A stretch of DNA of 64,000 nt from Lepeophtheirus salmonis (Eukaryota > Arthropoda > Copepoda > Siphonostomatoida > Caligidae), in NCBI RefSeq assembly GCF_016086655.4, contig NC_052132.2, positions 6,760,805 to 6,824,804 on the forward strand. Direction: 5' to 3'. A program made the translations under genes and the position numbers. Position 1 is the first letter of the stretch. Each line of letters opens with the position of its first letter. Of the stretch, positions 11,600 through 24,629 are shown piece by piece. The notes beneath the pieces are model-generated. The model saw nothing but the letters and a program-made list of their open reading frames with translations, did no database searches and was not told the origin of the DNA.

Positions 11600-12935
11600 A
11601 CTCCAAAAAAAAGTAGTAGAAAGGGTCAACTGTAACATTGATTTGATATAACTTATATTCGAAAGAAATAGGTTATTCGCTGATTTGGTAATTTCATAAA
11701 TATTGGTTCTAGGTTGTTTACATCTGGTCAAGTTTGAGTTTTCCTTTTGGATCTTTAATGTCAGTCAATGGAAGAGCGTCCATAGAATTTCCATCAAGGA
11801 GATGTCATCACGAAAATAATAAACAAAGAGTAGATCATAAGTTAAATGAATAATTGCCCTATTTGGGAGCTATGGCTTCCTTAGACCCACGATTTGTAAA
11901 CACTAAACTCACCAGGTATATCATTAGTGTAAATAATGAGTATTTTTTTAATTGTATTTGTTCAAAAGTTCTTAAATTCTCCTAATTCATTTTATTAACC
12001 ACAAAAAACAAAATTCAAAATTAAAATTAGTAATCGTTTCGTTGATATATATAAAAAAAAAATATTTAGAGGGATGTGGATATCATTTTTTTATCCAATC
12101 ATTTCAAATAATGTTTTTGCCCTAGAATTGTGTATGAAAAGGCTTAAGCAAGTTGAAATATCAATGAATAACTTTTGAAAGGAATTCGGGACTTTCCTTA
12201 AATATAAAGATAGATTTTACTCAACTAGTCATTCTAATTTCACCTATTATAATGCAGAGGGTGTCCAAGAAAAAATTATCTCTTGAAGAATTAAGACATT
12301 AACTTGTGACTACATCGTGCTCCAACTCAGAAGTAAAGATTTCTAATTTTAACGATATGAATAATATGGCCAACCACCTCAATCAAGTTCTTCTGATTAC
12401 TATTCTGAAGTTTTTAATAAACCTGTTGGAGAGAAATTTCAGTGAAAACCATTATTAGTTTTGCAAGATAATATATGCATATATTGTCAACTAATTGGTA
12501 AATTTAACATGTCAAAAAATGCCAGGATGCAATCAATCGACTTATTAGGAGAATCAATGTATGTCAACAAGGATAACACAATCTGGCAAAAATAGGAATT
12601 GGAGAGAATTCTGCCAATTTTATAAGAAAACATTTTGAAGCTAATCCCAGATCCATCATCATTTGCAAAACATAACATCTTTACATGTACAAATATTAAA
12701 AAATAAATGTGTATCATTTTTGTATATCCCCTGTCGTTTAAAGGGGATCGTTACCGTCCGTCGTTATAATGTTAAAGTATATATTTAAATGATTTTTTTG
12801 TTTTTGTCTATTTTGAAGAACCTAATAATATTTATGTGAAATATACAACCGTGTAGTTTGAATATTATTAAAAAGATCAATAATTGTAATGTAAATTTTT
12901 ATTAGATAATTACTTGTTGCTGTAGTCATCCTGAT
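11600..12935. other. No gene seen
   Basis: AT-rich; a minus-strand frame at 12487-12717 has no recognisable motif. Confidence 0.5.
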
Positions 12936-12939
12936 ATAC

Positions 12940-13115
12940 GCACCTAGGTCAAACACATCTTTAATGACTTGCCAGAAGCTCCAGGAGGTCGGATGGGAAT
13001 TTCATATGCATCCACCCTACAGTCAGGATCTGGCACTAAGTGCTACCTCTACTTGTGTATGGCCAAGGTGCTTGGGTGTACAAATTTGGCTTCAATAGAG
13101 GCCACTAAATTTAAT
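12940..13115 (+). mobile_element. Mariner-like transposase fragment, third catalytic region
   Basis: In one frame the plus strand reads RQKLQEVGWEFHMHPPYSQD followed by LAL, matching the mariner segment GWEVLMHPPYSPDLAPSDYHL that carries the last catalytic Asp. After a frameshift it continues LYLCMAKVLGCTNLASIEA, the FxSMxxxLxGxxFxSxEA segment. The Asp itself is kept. Nothing matching the N-terminal or C-terminal parts is adjacent, so this is an isolated scrap. Confidence 0.65.
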
Positions 13116-13119
13116 TTTT

Positions 13120-14385
13120 TTTTCTAATAGGGAGAAGGGCTTCTAATAAAAGGGAAATATGAATTTGTATTATCGTTGGTAATCAGTTATCGAACCGAAC
13201 GTCTGAAATCAAATGATTATAAAATTTCTTCTAAAGCATTGAAATAAAGCAAAAAATTCAAAAATACTTTTTTGCTTAACCTATTATTATCTTTCTATGA
13301 AATATAATTTAACTTTCCAAGTTCAATTCATAAATGAATTTAGATATCATGGATTATTCATAAATTGATGGTTACAATTTTTTTTGTAATTTTTGATAAA
13401 TTGTTCTTTAACTTACATAATAGAATTCTAATCAAGTAGGAATTTCATTTAATGGGAAAATTGGGTGCTCAGAAAATATTTTTTTCCCCTACATCCTTAT
13501 AAATGAATAATGGATATTTAATCTCTTTTAGTGTCTTACTTTTTGAAAAACAAATTTAATGACTTTCCCCATCTAGGCTTTTAATGAAACTTGTATCATA
13601 TAATTGCAGAATATATTAATTAAATGGGAGGATGACAATGCTGAAGGATTAGGAATATTAAAAGTAGATAATCTTATAGTTTGAAATAAAAAAGTAATCA
13701 ATTTTATAGATTAAGATGTCCTTTTAGTTTAGATATACGATATTTCTGATTATTTAATATTATGTTATTTATTAAATTAATTTATCTGTTTACTTGAAAA
13801 AAGTATTACTTTATTAATATCAATTAGGTATTAAAGAATCATGGCATTATTTTAACAGTAAATGGTGGTCACTTTTTGTTTCGATTTACAAAATTAAATA
13901 TATTATGAAGTTGAATTTAAGAAATAAGAATTGTTAGTTCAAATTTGGTCGACTTTTTATGTATGTATATAACTTCAAGAACAAGATGCTTAAAACTGAT
14001 AAAATCATGAGATATATGATTTTTGGGTTGCTGATTCAGAAAATTGAATAAAAATTATGAAATTTTAAGTTCTTAACATGTTTTAGAAGATACCATTGGA
14101 GTTATTTGAATATTGAAGCATCAGCTCAATGTCTCTTAAGCAATGTTTTTGTCGCATATCGAAATTTAAACTCTTAAATTTCTCTGTACAAAAAATAAAA
14201 AGTCGAGACGTGTCTAGAAGTGTTCATTTTCGCGAAAGTGAAAGGAAGGTTTTTGGGGCGCACGTATTTTAACTAAACAAACTTTGTACAAAAAAAGAAG
14301 AAGCTACATGGATCACAACAGCCAAGACATTGCAGGGATCTGTTTTTCCATTGTCCATAAATAGAACTGGAACTTTGTACACTGT
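13120..14385. other. No gene seen
   Basis: AT-rich with long T and A runs. Confidence 0.5.
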
Positions 14386-14389
14386 TTTA

Positions 14390-14835
14390 CTTCAGCTTCC
14401 TTAAGCCGTTGCGAGAAGAGTTGTATATAATATAACATTTGGTTAATGACACACCATTAAGAATCTGTGGACCAGGGTGCATTATAATACTTTTACATGG
14501 TTCCTTGATGTTCACAAAAGCAGCAGCTGTGGTTTTGACACAGGTTTTGGAATAGCGGTTCACTTGCACAACTCGTGGAGCGAGGTGTATTGTAAAATAC
14601 TAAAAGGGATCCTTAATTCTAAAAGAAGCAATGGCGTTGGGCAATGACTCACCTAGTAGAAAAGTGGTCCACTTGCATACCCCATGGATCGGTGTATTAT
14701 AGTTTATTAGCTGGGATTATTCATAGCGGTGTGGAAAGGTTTTGATCCCCTTAGGTACCAGATGACTACCTGAAGAACTCGTTGGGCGAGTTATATTTGC
14801 AAAATAAAATGGGGTCCCTTGTGGCAATTTCTTAT
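14390..14835. repeat. Degenerate tandem repeat, unit about 105-110 bp, about 4 copies
   Basis: Landmarks TGTGGACCAGGGTGCATTAT, CTCGTGGAGCGAGGTGTATT, CATGGATCGGTGTATTAT and TCGTTGGGCGAGTTATATT start near 14467, 14568, 14682 and 14778. Each is followed by an A/T-rich spacer and GGG-TCC (GGATCC, GGGTCCC and similar). Minus-strand frames through consecutive units look alike at about 36-codon spacing (KEPCKSIIMHPGPQ; KDPF*YFTIHLAPR), so the array may descend from a protein repeat. The 60-codon minus frame 14387-14569 covers part of it. Confidence 0.55.
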
Positions 14836-14993
14836 CGTACAATAGTTTGATTGTCCAAAGACAATATAAATTTCAATAAAAATGTGGAGGATTATCAAAT
14901 TGCTTTCATAGAAATAATATTATAATCAAATCCTCAATGATCAAATTGATTGCAATCAATTATTAATTCATCAAATTTAACCCAATCATTTAT

Positions 14994-15140
14994 GGGGCAA
15001 TGTAAATAAACGTAAAATGACCACTCTATTTCAAATTTTATAGATTACTGGGCATTTAACATATTGCCTGGTCTAACGGGTAACTTGTACATTTCCTGGG
15101 CATTTTGCACAATACCCAATTTTCACATTGCCCGTAACAT
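14994..15140. repeat. GGGCA-motif inverted repeat unit, about 145 bp
   Basis: GGGGCAATGTAAAT at the left is the inverse of ACATTGCCCGT at the right. Between them lie further direct and inverted copies (GGGCATTTAACA, ATATTGCC, GGGCATTTTGCA, CAATACCC). The arrangement suggests one end of a DNA transposon or a small non-autonomous element. Confidence 0.5.
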
Positions 15141-17100
15141 ATATATAAGGGTGCCAATTAAATCACATTTTGTGAAAAAGTAAAAAAATGAGGGTTCAAA
15201 TGCATTTCCTTTGATAAAAAAAATAAATCTTACAAAGTTTGAACATTTATAGGTTGCTCAATGGCTCTAAAGTTATGAAATTTTACACATTTTTGGACAA
15301 TCAATCTGATTAATGATCTTGCCAAAAGGGGAGTTGCGCTAATAGAATAATATAATGACTTGAAAGCGGAAAACGAATCACAGTTGCAATTTCTTTTATA
15401 AGTAGTTGAAGACCATAGAAGATTGTATCCTCACTCAAAGGAAAACTTAAAAAATATAAATTAGACTTTTTTAAGTATTATGTTTATAAAAAAAATTAAA
15501 TATGAAATAATTACGAAAATATAAATATTCTATTACTCGAAAAAACAACTTTAAAAATTAAAAATGAATTGTTATTAAGTTTTTAAATATAAGACAATGT
15601 GCTACATTGCAGTATTACTGATTCACTTAAAAAAAATATATTTTTATTGTTAACCTGTCCTTGTTCTTGGCCTCAAAATCTTGGGAAACAGTCCCCCTTT
15701 GATTTGATTATTTCGGACTTTGGCCTTCAAAAAACAAAATTCTAGTTTTTTAATAACATATATGATGTTTTATGTATTGTACAAGAAAGTATAAGCGGGA
15801 AATATATTCCTTATGATTTAAATTATTTTTGTCTCATTTATTTAGTTTATAGACATACAATTTTTAATATTTTTAATTTTTAACATTGATTTGGGGCCAG
15901 GTAAATGTCAAAATTTATAGAACTCCTGCAAAATTATTTTTTATGAAGTAAAACACTTAATACCACCATAACAAAATAAATTTTGTTATAAATCATGATG
16001 CATCATAGTTCCCATCAGAATCCAAATGACGTGATGTAGTTTCTTTCACTTGGCTCTTTGTAGCCATTAAAGTCATATTTCTAGATTAATAACCATGTAT
16101 TGCTGACCAGCTTAAATTAAAATAAAATATTTTCTAGAAAGTTCAAGTTAACAATAATAACATATGCAAAGAACATAATTCTAGAAAGAAAAAAAAGAAT
16201 ATGTTTGTTGCTTACCATATTAATATAACCAAATACTATAATATTATTATTTCAAAATACTTAATGTGGCACCGGTAAAGTGTCTTCGAATTTAAAAATA
16301 TTTAATACGGTGTGTTTTTATTGTAGGTAAAACATTTTTATCATACCGCCAAAGTAATATTGTTTACTAGTGGGGTCTGATGCATCCTAGTCATAAAGTT
16401 AATATAAATTACATTGAAAAAACTCTGCCCTTTTATTAAATTATTTTGGTGGAAAAAAAAAAAAAAAAACGATATATTTGCTATCTTCCCAATGTTAATT
16501 TATTTTTAGGCATAGTGAATTTCATAAATGAGTTTTTGTAATGTGAAAATGATTAATGTATCTTTTCTTTTAACATTGTAAAAAATATTCCCAAAGGGAA
16601 CAATCCACATATTCTTTTTATTTTAAAATGAAAAAATAATTTATTTATGTAAATATGTTTCTAATGAAAAGCTATGTCGTTGTTAATATTGCATGAACAA
16701 AATTCTCCTACTTAAGTAAAGTTATACTGTATAAACCCTGTATGAAGGACATTCATAATAAATAAACGTATAATTTATTCCATTCAATAAGTATAAAAAA
16801 TAAATATCCCTAAATTTTCCGAATTTAAAATCCCAATCACGTATATAATTAGTATATTTTGCACAATAAAAATATTTGAAAGCATAAAAGAAAAAAATAA
16901 TAATACCCTATCTATATAAAGCTGTTAATTCTAAGCATTTATTTGTGTGTGATTTTTGTTTTGTTTTGTAGTTGGCAATCTGACAAGTATATTTATTTTT
17001 TAAAGTTGCTGTCATTTGTGTTTAATAGTTATGGGTGAACTATTAAGTTTAAAATGTAACCACACGTGTTTATTCGCATGCACGACGGATAATAACACAA
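15141..17100. other. No gene seen
   Basis: AT-rich with A-runs (for example about 16453-16469). Confidence 0.5.
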
Positions 17101-17104
17101 AGGA

Positions 17105-17335
17105 TTTGTTTGGGAGCTACAGGATGTCTCTGCTGCAAAAATTATTTTATTTATTCTCGATTTACTCTTCAAACAGTTATCAGATCAAATAAATAAAACC
17201 GTATTCTGAAAGCTTGATAGATTTTTAATTATTTTATTGAATGAAATGAACATTAATTACATTTTATATACGAGGCTGAAAGCGTGAGCAGGCCTTCGCC
17301 ACTTGATACCATGGAAAATGCTGGAAATATTTTTC
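17105..17335 (-). mobile_element. 3' end of a mariner/Tc1-like element
   Basis: The minus strand reads AKACSRFQPRI then a stop, matching the transposase C-terminus seen in the 587-1812 relic. The flanking DNA (TCAAACAGTTATCAGATCAA and AAAGCTTGATAG) recurs in the 57.4-kb element as CCAAACAGTTATCAAATT and AAAGCTTGATAG. Only the terminal part of the element remains here. Confidence 0.55.
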
Positions 17336-17574
17336 ATTCCCTTATTTTGAAAACATAAATTACCGTCACACAGGAATGGTCAAAGAATTACAGTTATCAG
17401 CTGATAGTATTACATGAGGTATACCCCTTTGTGTGGCCGTGCTTATTGTCTTATGTTTGTGTTATTTTAATAAAATATATGTAAGCAGGAATAAATTATT
17501 GAATCCTCTCAACTATGGTATCTGGGGCTATGTAAAATATTCTTTTTAGTGCTCAGTGTTCATCTTTCAAAAAA

Positions 17575-17665
17575 GAAAAAATCCGTTCCGTTCTGCGTTG
17601 CGTCCATTGAACGCACGTTCCAGGGAACAACGTTCAATTGTGCGTTCCGTTCACAAGCCTGAATT
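17575..17665. repeat. GTTC/GAAC-rich palindromic cluster
   Basis: About 90 bases carry GTTCCGTTCTGCGTTGCG, GAACGCACGTTC (self-complementary at its core), GTTCCAGGGAAC (inverted repeat) and GTGCGTTCCGTTC. The cluster is markedly more GC-rich than its surroundings. Similar motif-dense ends occur in hAT-like elements; the family here is undetermined. Confidence 0.5.
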
Positions 17666-17669
17666 AAAT

Positions 17670-19105
17670 TTGTTAAAACTAAATATGATATCACAGATTA
17701 GTATTTAAAAAAAATTCTAATAGTAATCATTGATATCTAGACATATAGATCGATGGAAAAAATAAGGAGTTAATTTAAAAATTATATGATTGAATTAGTT
17801 ATAAAAAATGAATAATTTTGGAATGATTTATTCCATTTTTATATGTTAAAATCTTGGGTAAGAAGTAAACGCTGTTCTTTTTTTTTTTTGTAAAGTTTTT
17901 TAAAATATAAAGCTCTCTTGTTACGAGTTTTTTCACGAGTCTTGTAATCGGAACCTGATGGCATTTAGCACATTAAATTCTTCCGTCAATTTTGCTTAGA
18001 ATCACTTCCACTTTGAAAGCATTTGGAGAATGACAATTATGGCACTAACTGATTTTTGTGATGTTTTTTTTTTTGTGAGATCTTGTTGGTTGAACTGATA
18101 ATTTACAACCTCAATCGTTGATTTTTTATCTTTTACTACTATATTTCTCCAAATTAATTTGTTATTTATGTCTTGCAATGCAATGTAAAACATGGGTGGA
18201 TTTCCTGTCGTTACTTTCCAGTTTTTAATTTATGCATTATGGAACCAACGTTATTTGACATGTCTTATAAAACAAGTTTTTAGTTCTAAAACTGAGGTCG
18301 CAATTCAAACTGTTGTGTTTACTCATATGTTTGAGTATTGAAGGGTAGGTTTTCCCAACATTTTTTCATCCTTCCAGTACACTCTAATAGCGTCTTCTTT
18401 AAGAATTAGTTCTGAAGGAACTTTAAAAATAGATTCATATAATCTAATTCTGAATTTACCTTGATATTCTGCTTTGATGTTCATTGACCATAAATCCTTA
18501 TTGTATCTTGTCCTTCTTCACAAACACAGACTTAAGGTTAATCAAAATGGCTCAATATTTGACGAACTATTAATAGTGAAACCTTTAATTTATAAATACA
18601 CTGTAACTTTGTACTAGGGAATTTTGCGATGAAATTGAAGGATACAAATATAAAAATGTGTAAATAAGTTATTTCTGTGTCATTGGCCTAGTAACGAATT
18701 ATTCTTATTTTTTGTTGATAAAATTATTTATTGAACATAAAATTTAGAATCAATACATATAATTTTTTTTCGGAATATAATATTCTATTTAAAAGATATA
18801 GTTTCTATTTAAAGTTAAATAAATATACATATTTTATCCTGAACAAATAAATATACAATCTGATACACCAACATATACATGCATCTACAAAATGGGTGGC
18901 TGGGGAATTAGTGGATGTAGGCCGTAATTTCTGGGACAATCTATCGTCCAAAATAGAGAAAGAACAGATTTAATCATCTTAAGTGGAGAATAACATGGTA
19001 TTTTTTTTAACTGTAAGATTGAAGCCGCATTGCATCTTTCAAAAAAAAAAATTCTGAAAGGTCTTGAGTTATAATTTTTTTTTGTAAATTTTCTACAATG
19101 ACAAA
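17670..19105. other. No gene seen
   Basis: AT-rich 3' flank of the GPCR gene. The 63-codon minus frame at 18002-18193 is unsupported. Confidence 0.45.
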
Positions 19106-19109
19106 ATGT

Positions 19110-19115
19110 TTTATT
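19110..19115 (-). terminator. Candidate polyadenylation signal for the GPCR gene
   Basis: The minus strand reads AATAAA about 320 bases past the TAG stop, the nearest canonical hexamer I found. In DNA this AT-rich such hexamers occur by chance, so the assignment is weak. Confidence 0.3.
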
Positions 19116-19431
19116 AGTTTAAATATTACTTTTTTGTGACAACGTCAAGCCTTCTAATTGCTTTTTTTATAAATAGTCTTATTGTTTCATTTAATGACTT
19201 TTTTAAATTGAAAAACATATTTTTTAATATTGAAGATGGAAATGTTGTCTAAAATATTTCTTAGTATACCAACAACGGCTCTCAAATATAAAATAACATC
19301 ACTTTTTTAGGACAGACTTTACATAAATAATAATAAACAACTTTGTAACTGACATCCAACTTTTTCCTAGTCCACAAATCCTCTCCCTCTGTAGCGACAG
19401 CCCTTTATGTTTGCCTCTCTAGATTCTTCTC

Positions 19432-20232
19432 CTACAGCATGGTTTCTAAAACTTTTCTTTTATATTCAGTATTCGCATTCTGTATTTGAGAATCCTCGAA
19501 GGAGAGCTCATTAATTTTCAATACAGCAGAACCTATGGAAGAATTAGGCGAAGTGCTTCCATCCAGATTCAAACTCTGATCCTCCTCCTCTTCACAACAA
19601 TTCATTAGTTCCCCTTTGGATCCTTGATGATTGATATGAAGTTCATCAACCAAAACCTCGATGTGATCATTTTCATCCTTCGGAGTTTGAGATTCCAGAT
19701 GTGTTGATGAGGAATAACACTTAGGTAAGGATATTCGGTCTAAGCAGCATTTAATGTTAGCAAATAAAATGTCACGAAAGGGCTTGCACATGAAGCAGTA
19801 AATGATGAAGTTAGAGCTGGAATTGACGGTCATAAGGAATCTTGATATGGAAGCACATATGAGAGCCCAGTAAGGAAACCCATAGCAATGATTTTTGAGA
19901 CTCTCTTTAATGATTCTTAGTGTAGAGAGCTCTTGAATGTTGAGGATGATTCTTGGGGTATGACAAACGAGAAAAAGAATAACAATTATAAATAAAACAA
20001 TGGCTTGTCTCGTTTCTTCTGCTTTTTGTGCTGCTGAGGAAGCTCCTTGTGGTCGGTTTGTTAGTCTGCGACGGCGTTTGATGACAGTATATATTCGGGC
20101 ATTCAAATATGTTAATGCCGCAAAAGGAATGATTCCTGTAACAATGAGACGAGCTACGTTAGAGTACCAAAGGACGTAGTCATCATTCATACGTATATCA
20201 GAAGGGGTTAACTTGATCACTGTGCGATTTAC
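19432..20232 (-). CDS. FMRFamide receptor-like GPCR, coding exon 2 (TM5-TM7, C-terminal tail)
   Basis: This exon encodes residues 211-476 and completes the receptor begun at 35322. The acceptor is TTTGTAG at 20233; the first codon is GTA (Val211), phase 0, matching the exon 1 donor. The GTG at 20220 is internal and not a start. TM5 is about residues 232-258 with P246 (5.50), followed by a basic loop KRRRR. TM6 is about 285-309 and ends VCHTPR, with P303 (6.50) in place of the CWxP form. TM7 is about 331-357; NSSSNFIIYC replaces NPxxY, with N351 and Y355 kept and Phe at the Pro site. A Cys pair after the TM7 amphipathic stretch could be palmitoylated, and the tail carries an acidic EEEED run. 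The stop is TAG at 19434-19432. These variants are known from FMRFamide-receptor-like receptors. The exon has no stops or frameshifts and reads as a live gene. Confidence 0.92.
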   Translation of the reverse strand, partial: VNRTVIKLTPSDIRMNDDYVLWYSNVARLIVTGIIPFAALTYLNARIYTVIKRRRRLTNRPQGASSAAQKAEETRQAIVLFIIVILFLVCHTPRIILNIQELSTLRIIKESLKNHCYGFPYWALICASISRFLMTVNSSSNFIIYCFMCKPFRDILFANIKCCLDRISLPKCYSSSTHLESQTPKDENDHIEVLVDELHINHQGSKGELMNCCEEEEDQSLNLDGSTSPNSSIGSAVLKINELSFEDSQIQNANTEYKRKVLETML

Positions 20233-20239
20233 CTACAAA

Positions 20240-21342
20240 TATAAATATTTCTTTATAATCATGAATTCTAGCATTTCATAAAAACAAAAAAGATATATTA
20301 TCAAAAGTTATGCAATAATAATCAAAGTATTTCTGTAACATAAGCGGTTTTACTTTTTTATGTATTCAAAAATGAAAAGTTTCACACTTTTATGAGCCTT
20401 TTTAAAAAAAAAAATATATATATTTCGTTCCCACTTGTGTCATATGGATTATGATTAAATTATTTCATCCGATCAATTTATATAACACGAAATAAAATGT
20501 ATAATAAGATTTATAATATAGCATATAACCATAGGTGTAACAGAGCAAACGTACAAAATATATGTAGCGGTACTAAAGTTTAAAATTGTAGATAATCTAG
20601 GCATTGCAATATGTCAATACAAAAGCAAGATAAGAGATTTTTTATCAAAAATGATTGTGTATACATTTGTACTCTTGGACAAATTATCATATATTTATCT
20701 TAAAAAAATATTTTTATATCCCAGATGGGTGTGTTGCTAATTCCACCTAAAGTAGGAAAAATTGATCTTTACAGTAGAAGAATAAGAAATTCATCGAATT
20801 ATTTTGAAAGATCCCATACCTGGGACAATATAAGTCTAATAAATTAAATTACGGCTCTAAACTAAAACTCAAATTCTTGAATGTCTTAACTCATCCAACA
20901 AAATTAAATACAAAGGCTATAATTGACTCAAATATGTATTTGAACTATTGGGGTGTAAGTACATATGAAGTAATATAAAATAAAATGGGGTTTTCTTCAC
21001 GATTGTTCTTATGTTGACACATAGCATACACAATAAACATCATGTGCATTAAAATGGTAAATGACTCCATCATCAATCTATCTCAGCTACTTAGGAGTTT
21101 GTCACATCCAATCTTTACTAAAATGACTTTAATTAAGTCGAATTAACATTAAGAGTGAACTATTATTATCCTGCGTAAAGACACTCTAGGTTATCGTAAG
21201 GAAATTGTAAGTTAGGTGAACAGAGATATGTATTTTAAATTAATATTTGCTAGAATAGGCATTGTCAAGGACAAAAAGAAAAGAAAATTCTGAGCTCTTC
21301 GTATTTATAAAAAAGAAAAAAAAATACATAAAGTTTTAAAAA
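20240..21342. other. No gene seen (intron)
   Basis: Intronic AT-rich DNA immediately upstream (in gene direction) of coding exon 2. Confidence 0.5.
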
Positions 21343-21558
21343 TTATTCTTTTTGGTATTCATCTTTGCAGACTTTTTTAAAGGTAATTATAAGGCTAAGA
21401 GAAGAAAAAAATATTCTAGTTGAATTGTCGTTGAATAGATCTTGCATATTGTTGTCAAAAATCCTTTCTCCTATTCTCTCTTCTTTTTTTCTTTCCGTTA
21501 CCTTATAATCTTCTTCTTCTTTTTTTTTCATTATGCAAAGATACATACCAAGATGCAG
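21343..21558. repeat. MITE family M1, copy 1
   Basis: The left end TTGGTATTCATCTTTGCAGA is inverted at the right as TGCAAAGATACATACCAA. Just inside, CTTTTTTAAAGG and AAGG/CCTT blocks also pair. The 216-bp unit has no transposase; a 67-codon frame on the minus strand is only its A/G-rich interior. The same ends are present at 32481-32687 and 62595-62640. Confidence 0.65.
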
Positions 21559-24500
21559 TGGAAAAAAAAATCATAGAACTTTAAGGTTTTCTTTTTATTA
21601 AATAGTTGTTTGTTTGTCAAGGCAATCGTTTTTAGAAAAATGCGAATTTAAGGCCACCACTATTTTGAAGGCCAAAAAAACTATAATCCGTTCTTGCTAT
21701 TATTTTATTTTTTTTTTTAATCCGAGCCAGAATTGAATAAAATAAATAGACAGTTGGCACTGTAGGACTAAAGAACTGATTAGATACAATATTTCTAAAT
21801 ATACATTATAAGTTAATTAAAAGTTATATGAATAAAAAAATACAACACCATCAAACTGGTTTTTTTTTAAATTGCAGTCAAATACTTGAAGTATTCTCTT
21901 CAAAGTTTAAATCCCTAACCAAAATTAAATGCACTAGCGATGCATAAATAGATATAAAATTATTTTTTATCAATGGTAGTACAAGGGATGTTCAAAAGTG
22001 GGGGAAAGCAAGGCTAATGGACGCTTACTAAAGTTTTTAGTGATGCGATTTATGGAGCAACGTAGCTCTGTGAACAATACTCTAGGAGAAAATTGTTCCT
22101 AGGTCAGATGTAGTAATTGTAATACAATAATGTTTATTTATCATAGGTTAAGTAAAAAATTCTGAGTGTCTTTACTTAGATGACTTAGGTGAGCTATCTC
22201 TCACGATTAATACATTGAATAAAAAAAACTTGCTGAATACTTAAGAAAATCTCATTTACAGTTTTGTGTTACAGCGTTTCAAAATGGAAGTAAGAAGAGA
22301 AAATTCGAAACATTTCTCAGTTTCACTACGGCCAAGGTAAAAAGGTAAAATAAGTGGACCCAAAAAATTGTTCTGTCTATAGACACTTTATAGTATCGAA
22401 TGTAATCAAAAGCAGCGGTTCAAACTATTCAATTCAGATAATATTTAAAAAAAAATTGTAAAAAAATTTAAAATTGCATTCTAAATTTTTTTTTTTTAAA
22501 TCTAAACTGTTCTCAAAAATTAAATTTTTTGAAGAAAAATTGCCAAAATCCACAAAAAAAAAAAACTTTGGATTTTGGAAAACAAATTAGAATATCTTCA
22601 GCTGTTTTCAAAATGAATAAAGAATTATTGGAAAAAAAATTGAAAAATTATTTAAAAAAAAAAAAATTCTAAAATTAAATATTTTGGAATTTTTTTTCAA
22701 AAATCTACAGCTATTCACAAAAAATTCAAAAATACACTGGTGTTTACAAAAAAATAAAAATTTTAGAATAAAATATTAAAAATTAAATACAAAATCTCAC
22801 ATTATTTTATAAATTTTTTTTGCAGATCGATATTAGAGTAATTCCATGCTCAATATGCAGTGGGATTTGTGACAGTTTTCTTCCTCTCATAGCTGTTAGC
22901 AGATAATAAAATAAAAACCCATGAGAGTTAAGTTGCTCTTTTCCCAAAACATTTTTTAAATTATCAGTGTGGTAACCGTGTTCATATCCGTTGTGTAATT
23001 TTTAGGGTTCTGTATAAGTTTTCTACCAAAAACTTTGCATATACAAACACTCACTGTGTTAATTCAAATTAATATGTTTATGTTCTTTCTTCCTTCTTTC
23101 TCTCACCAAAAGTACTCCCATAAAAATCGGATTTAATTCATAATAAAACGAAACTGCATCAATCTAATAGGAATAGTACGCATCCAAATTGAATTAAAAT
23201 GCCCTTACTTCAAGTGAAGGAAATCCTATTTGAAGCCCAAAAAACTAGGACAAAGATACATTTATGATGTAGTATAAAAATATATGCGTACAAATGTACC
23301 CTTAACAAATCTTCTGGTTACATTTTGTACGCCTTTAGCGAGAAGTATAGATTCAGAACCACTCATACGGTTGTGCATCCTTGGTTCTCTTCAAGCAGCT
23401 TCAATTTAATTTAAAAAAAATATTTTCATATTTTTCCTTGACTTTGTTATCTACGTAATAAAAAAGGTGTAAAAGTTTACAAAAATGTTATATAAACACA
23501 CATATGTACGAATTTTTAACAAAAGTTATACAATATATACATTTATACATACAGGGTTGGTACATCAACATAGAAACAATCTTGCGGAAAAATTAAATAT
23601 TACTTTTTTTTTCATTGGTGAAATTTTTGTCTATTACAATACCAGTTATAGACAAAATAAAATACGAATATTTGCTACCATCTAATATACCCTAATTGTT
23701 TTTCGACAAAGGCCCTTAATTTGAAAGTATTCATATTTGTTACGTCATCATAAAAATAAATATAAAAGAAAATACAATTTTTTTTTACTTCATAACCAGA
23801 AGATTCGCTCCAAGAATTTTCCCCATAGCAATTTTTTGCACTGGGAAGTTTTGCCTCATTTATATATATTATAGCATTATGTATCTTTGTGCATATTTTT
23901 TTTGGGTGTAAAAAGGGCCTTACTTCACTTTAAGTCCTTTGTAATCCATTTTTTCAACTCCTACTATAGTAAAGGGGCATGGCAAACATCAACTATGAAA
24001 GTATAAAATTTGTGGGAGATAGTCAAAGTTAAAACTTCATGCTTCTGACTCAGAGATTTATGCGAGATCACGGATCTCGTAAGTGGCTATAATTTTGGAT
24101 GAAACCACTTCAGCTTTACTCCAAGCACTTCGAGCTTATTGAGTAATATACAATATTGCTGACAAAGATAAATGCACAAGTACCTACCTATTCCTACTGG
24201 ACGGAGTTCTTATATAATTCCTGTCGAATACACCTAGTTTGTCAATAAAGAAAACTTCTTCTTTTTTGGGCAGAAAGTGAGATTCTCAACTTCATTCATT
24301 ACAACCATTGTTCTTGCAACTAAAATTACAAATGCTGCCCAATCAATATCAGCCTTTTTTTTTCATAGTTAATCCCCCCACCCATCCTCATTACAAATTG
24401 TTAAAGGAATAATTTGGAGCAGTCCTTATTTTTACGAATTTCTTATGTTAGTCGCGATAGTTCTAATCTTTTTTAGGTGAGACTTGTTGAACTGTATGGA

Positions 24501-24629
24501 AAAAAAATATTTTCGCATAATATATACTGTATGAGTCATAGGTCCTTGAAAACTTTTTAATTTATTGGAAAGAAAGATAAATTTAAGCTTAATATTAAGA
24601 ATACCAAAAACAATTAAAAAAAGGAAGTG

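Noticed and set aside
20218..20220. GTG as a start codon of a separate 262-residue protein
   Set aside because: It lies four codons inside the second exon of the GPCR, after a proper splice acceptor, and the protein lacks TM1-TM4 on its own.
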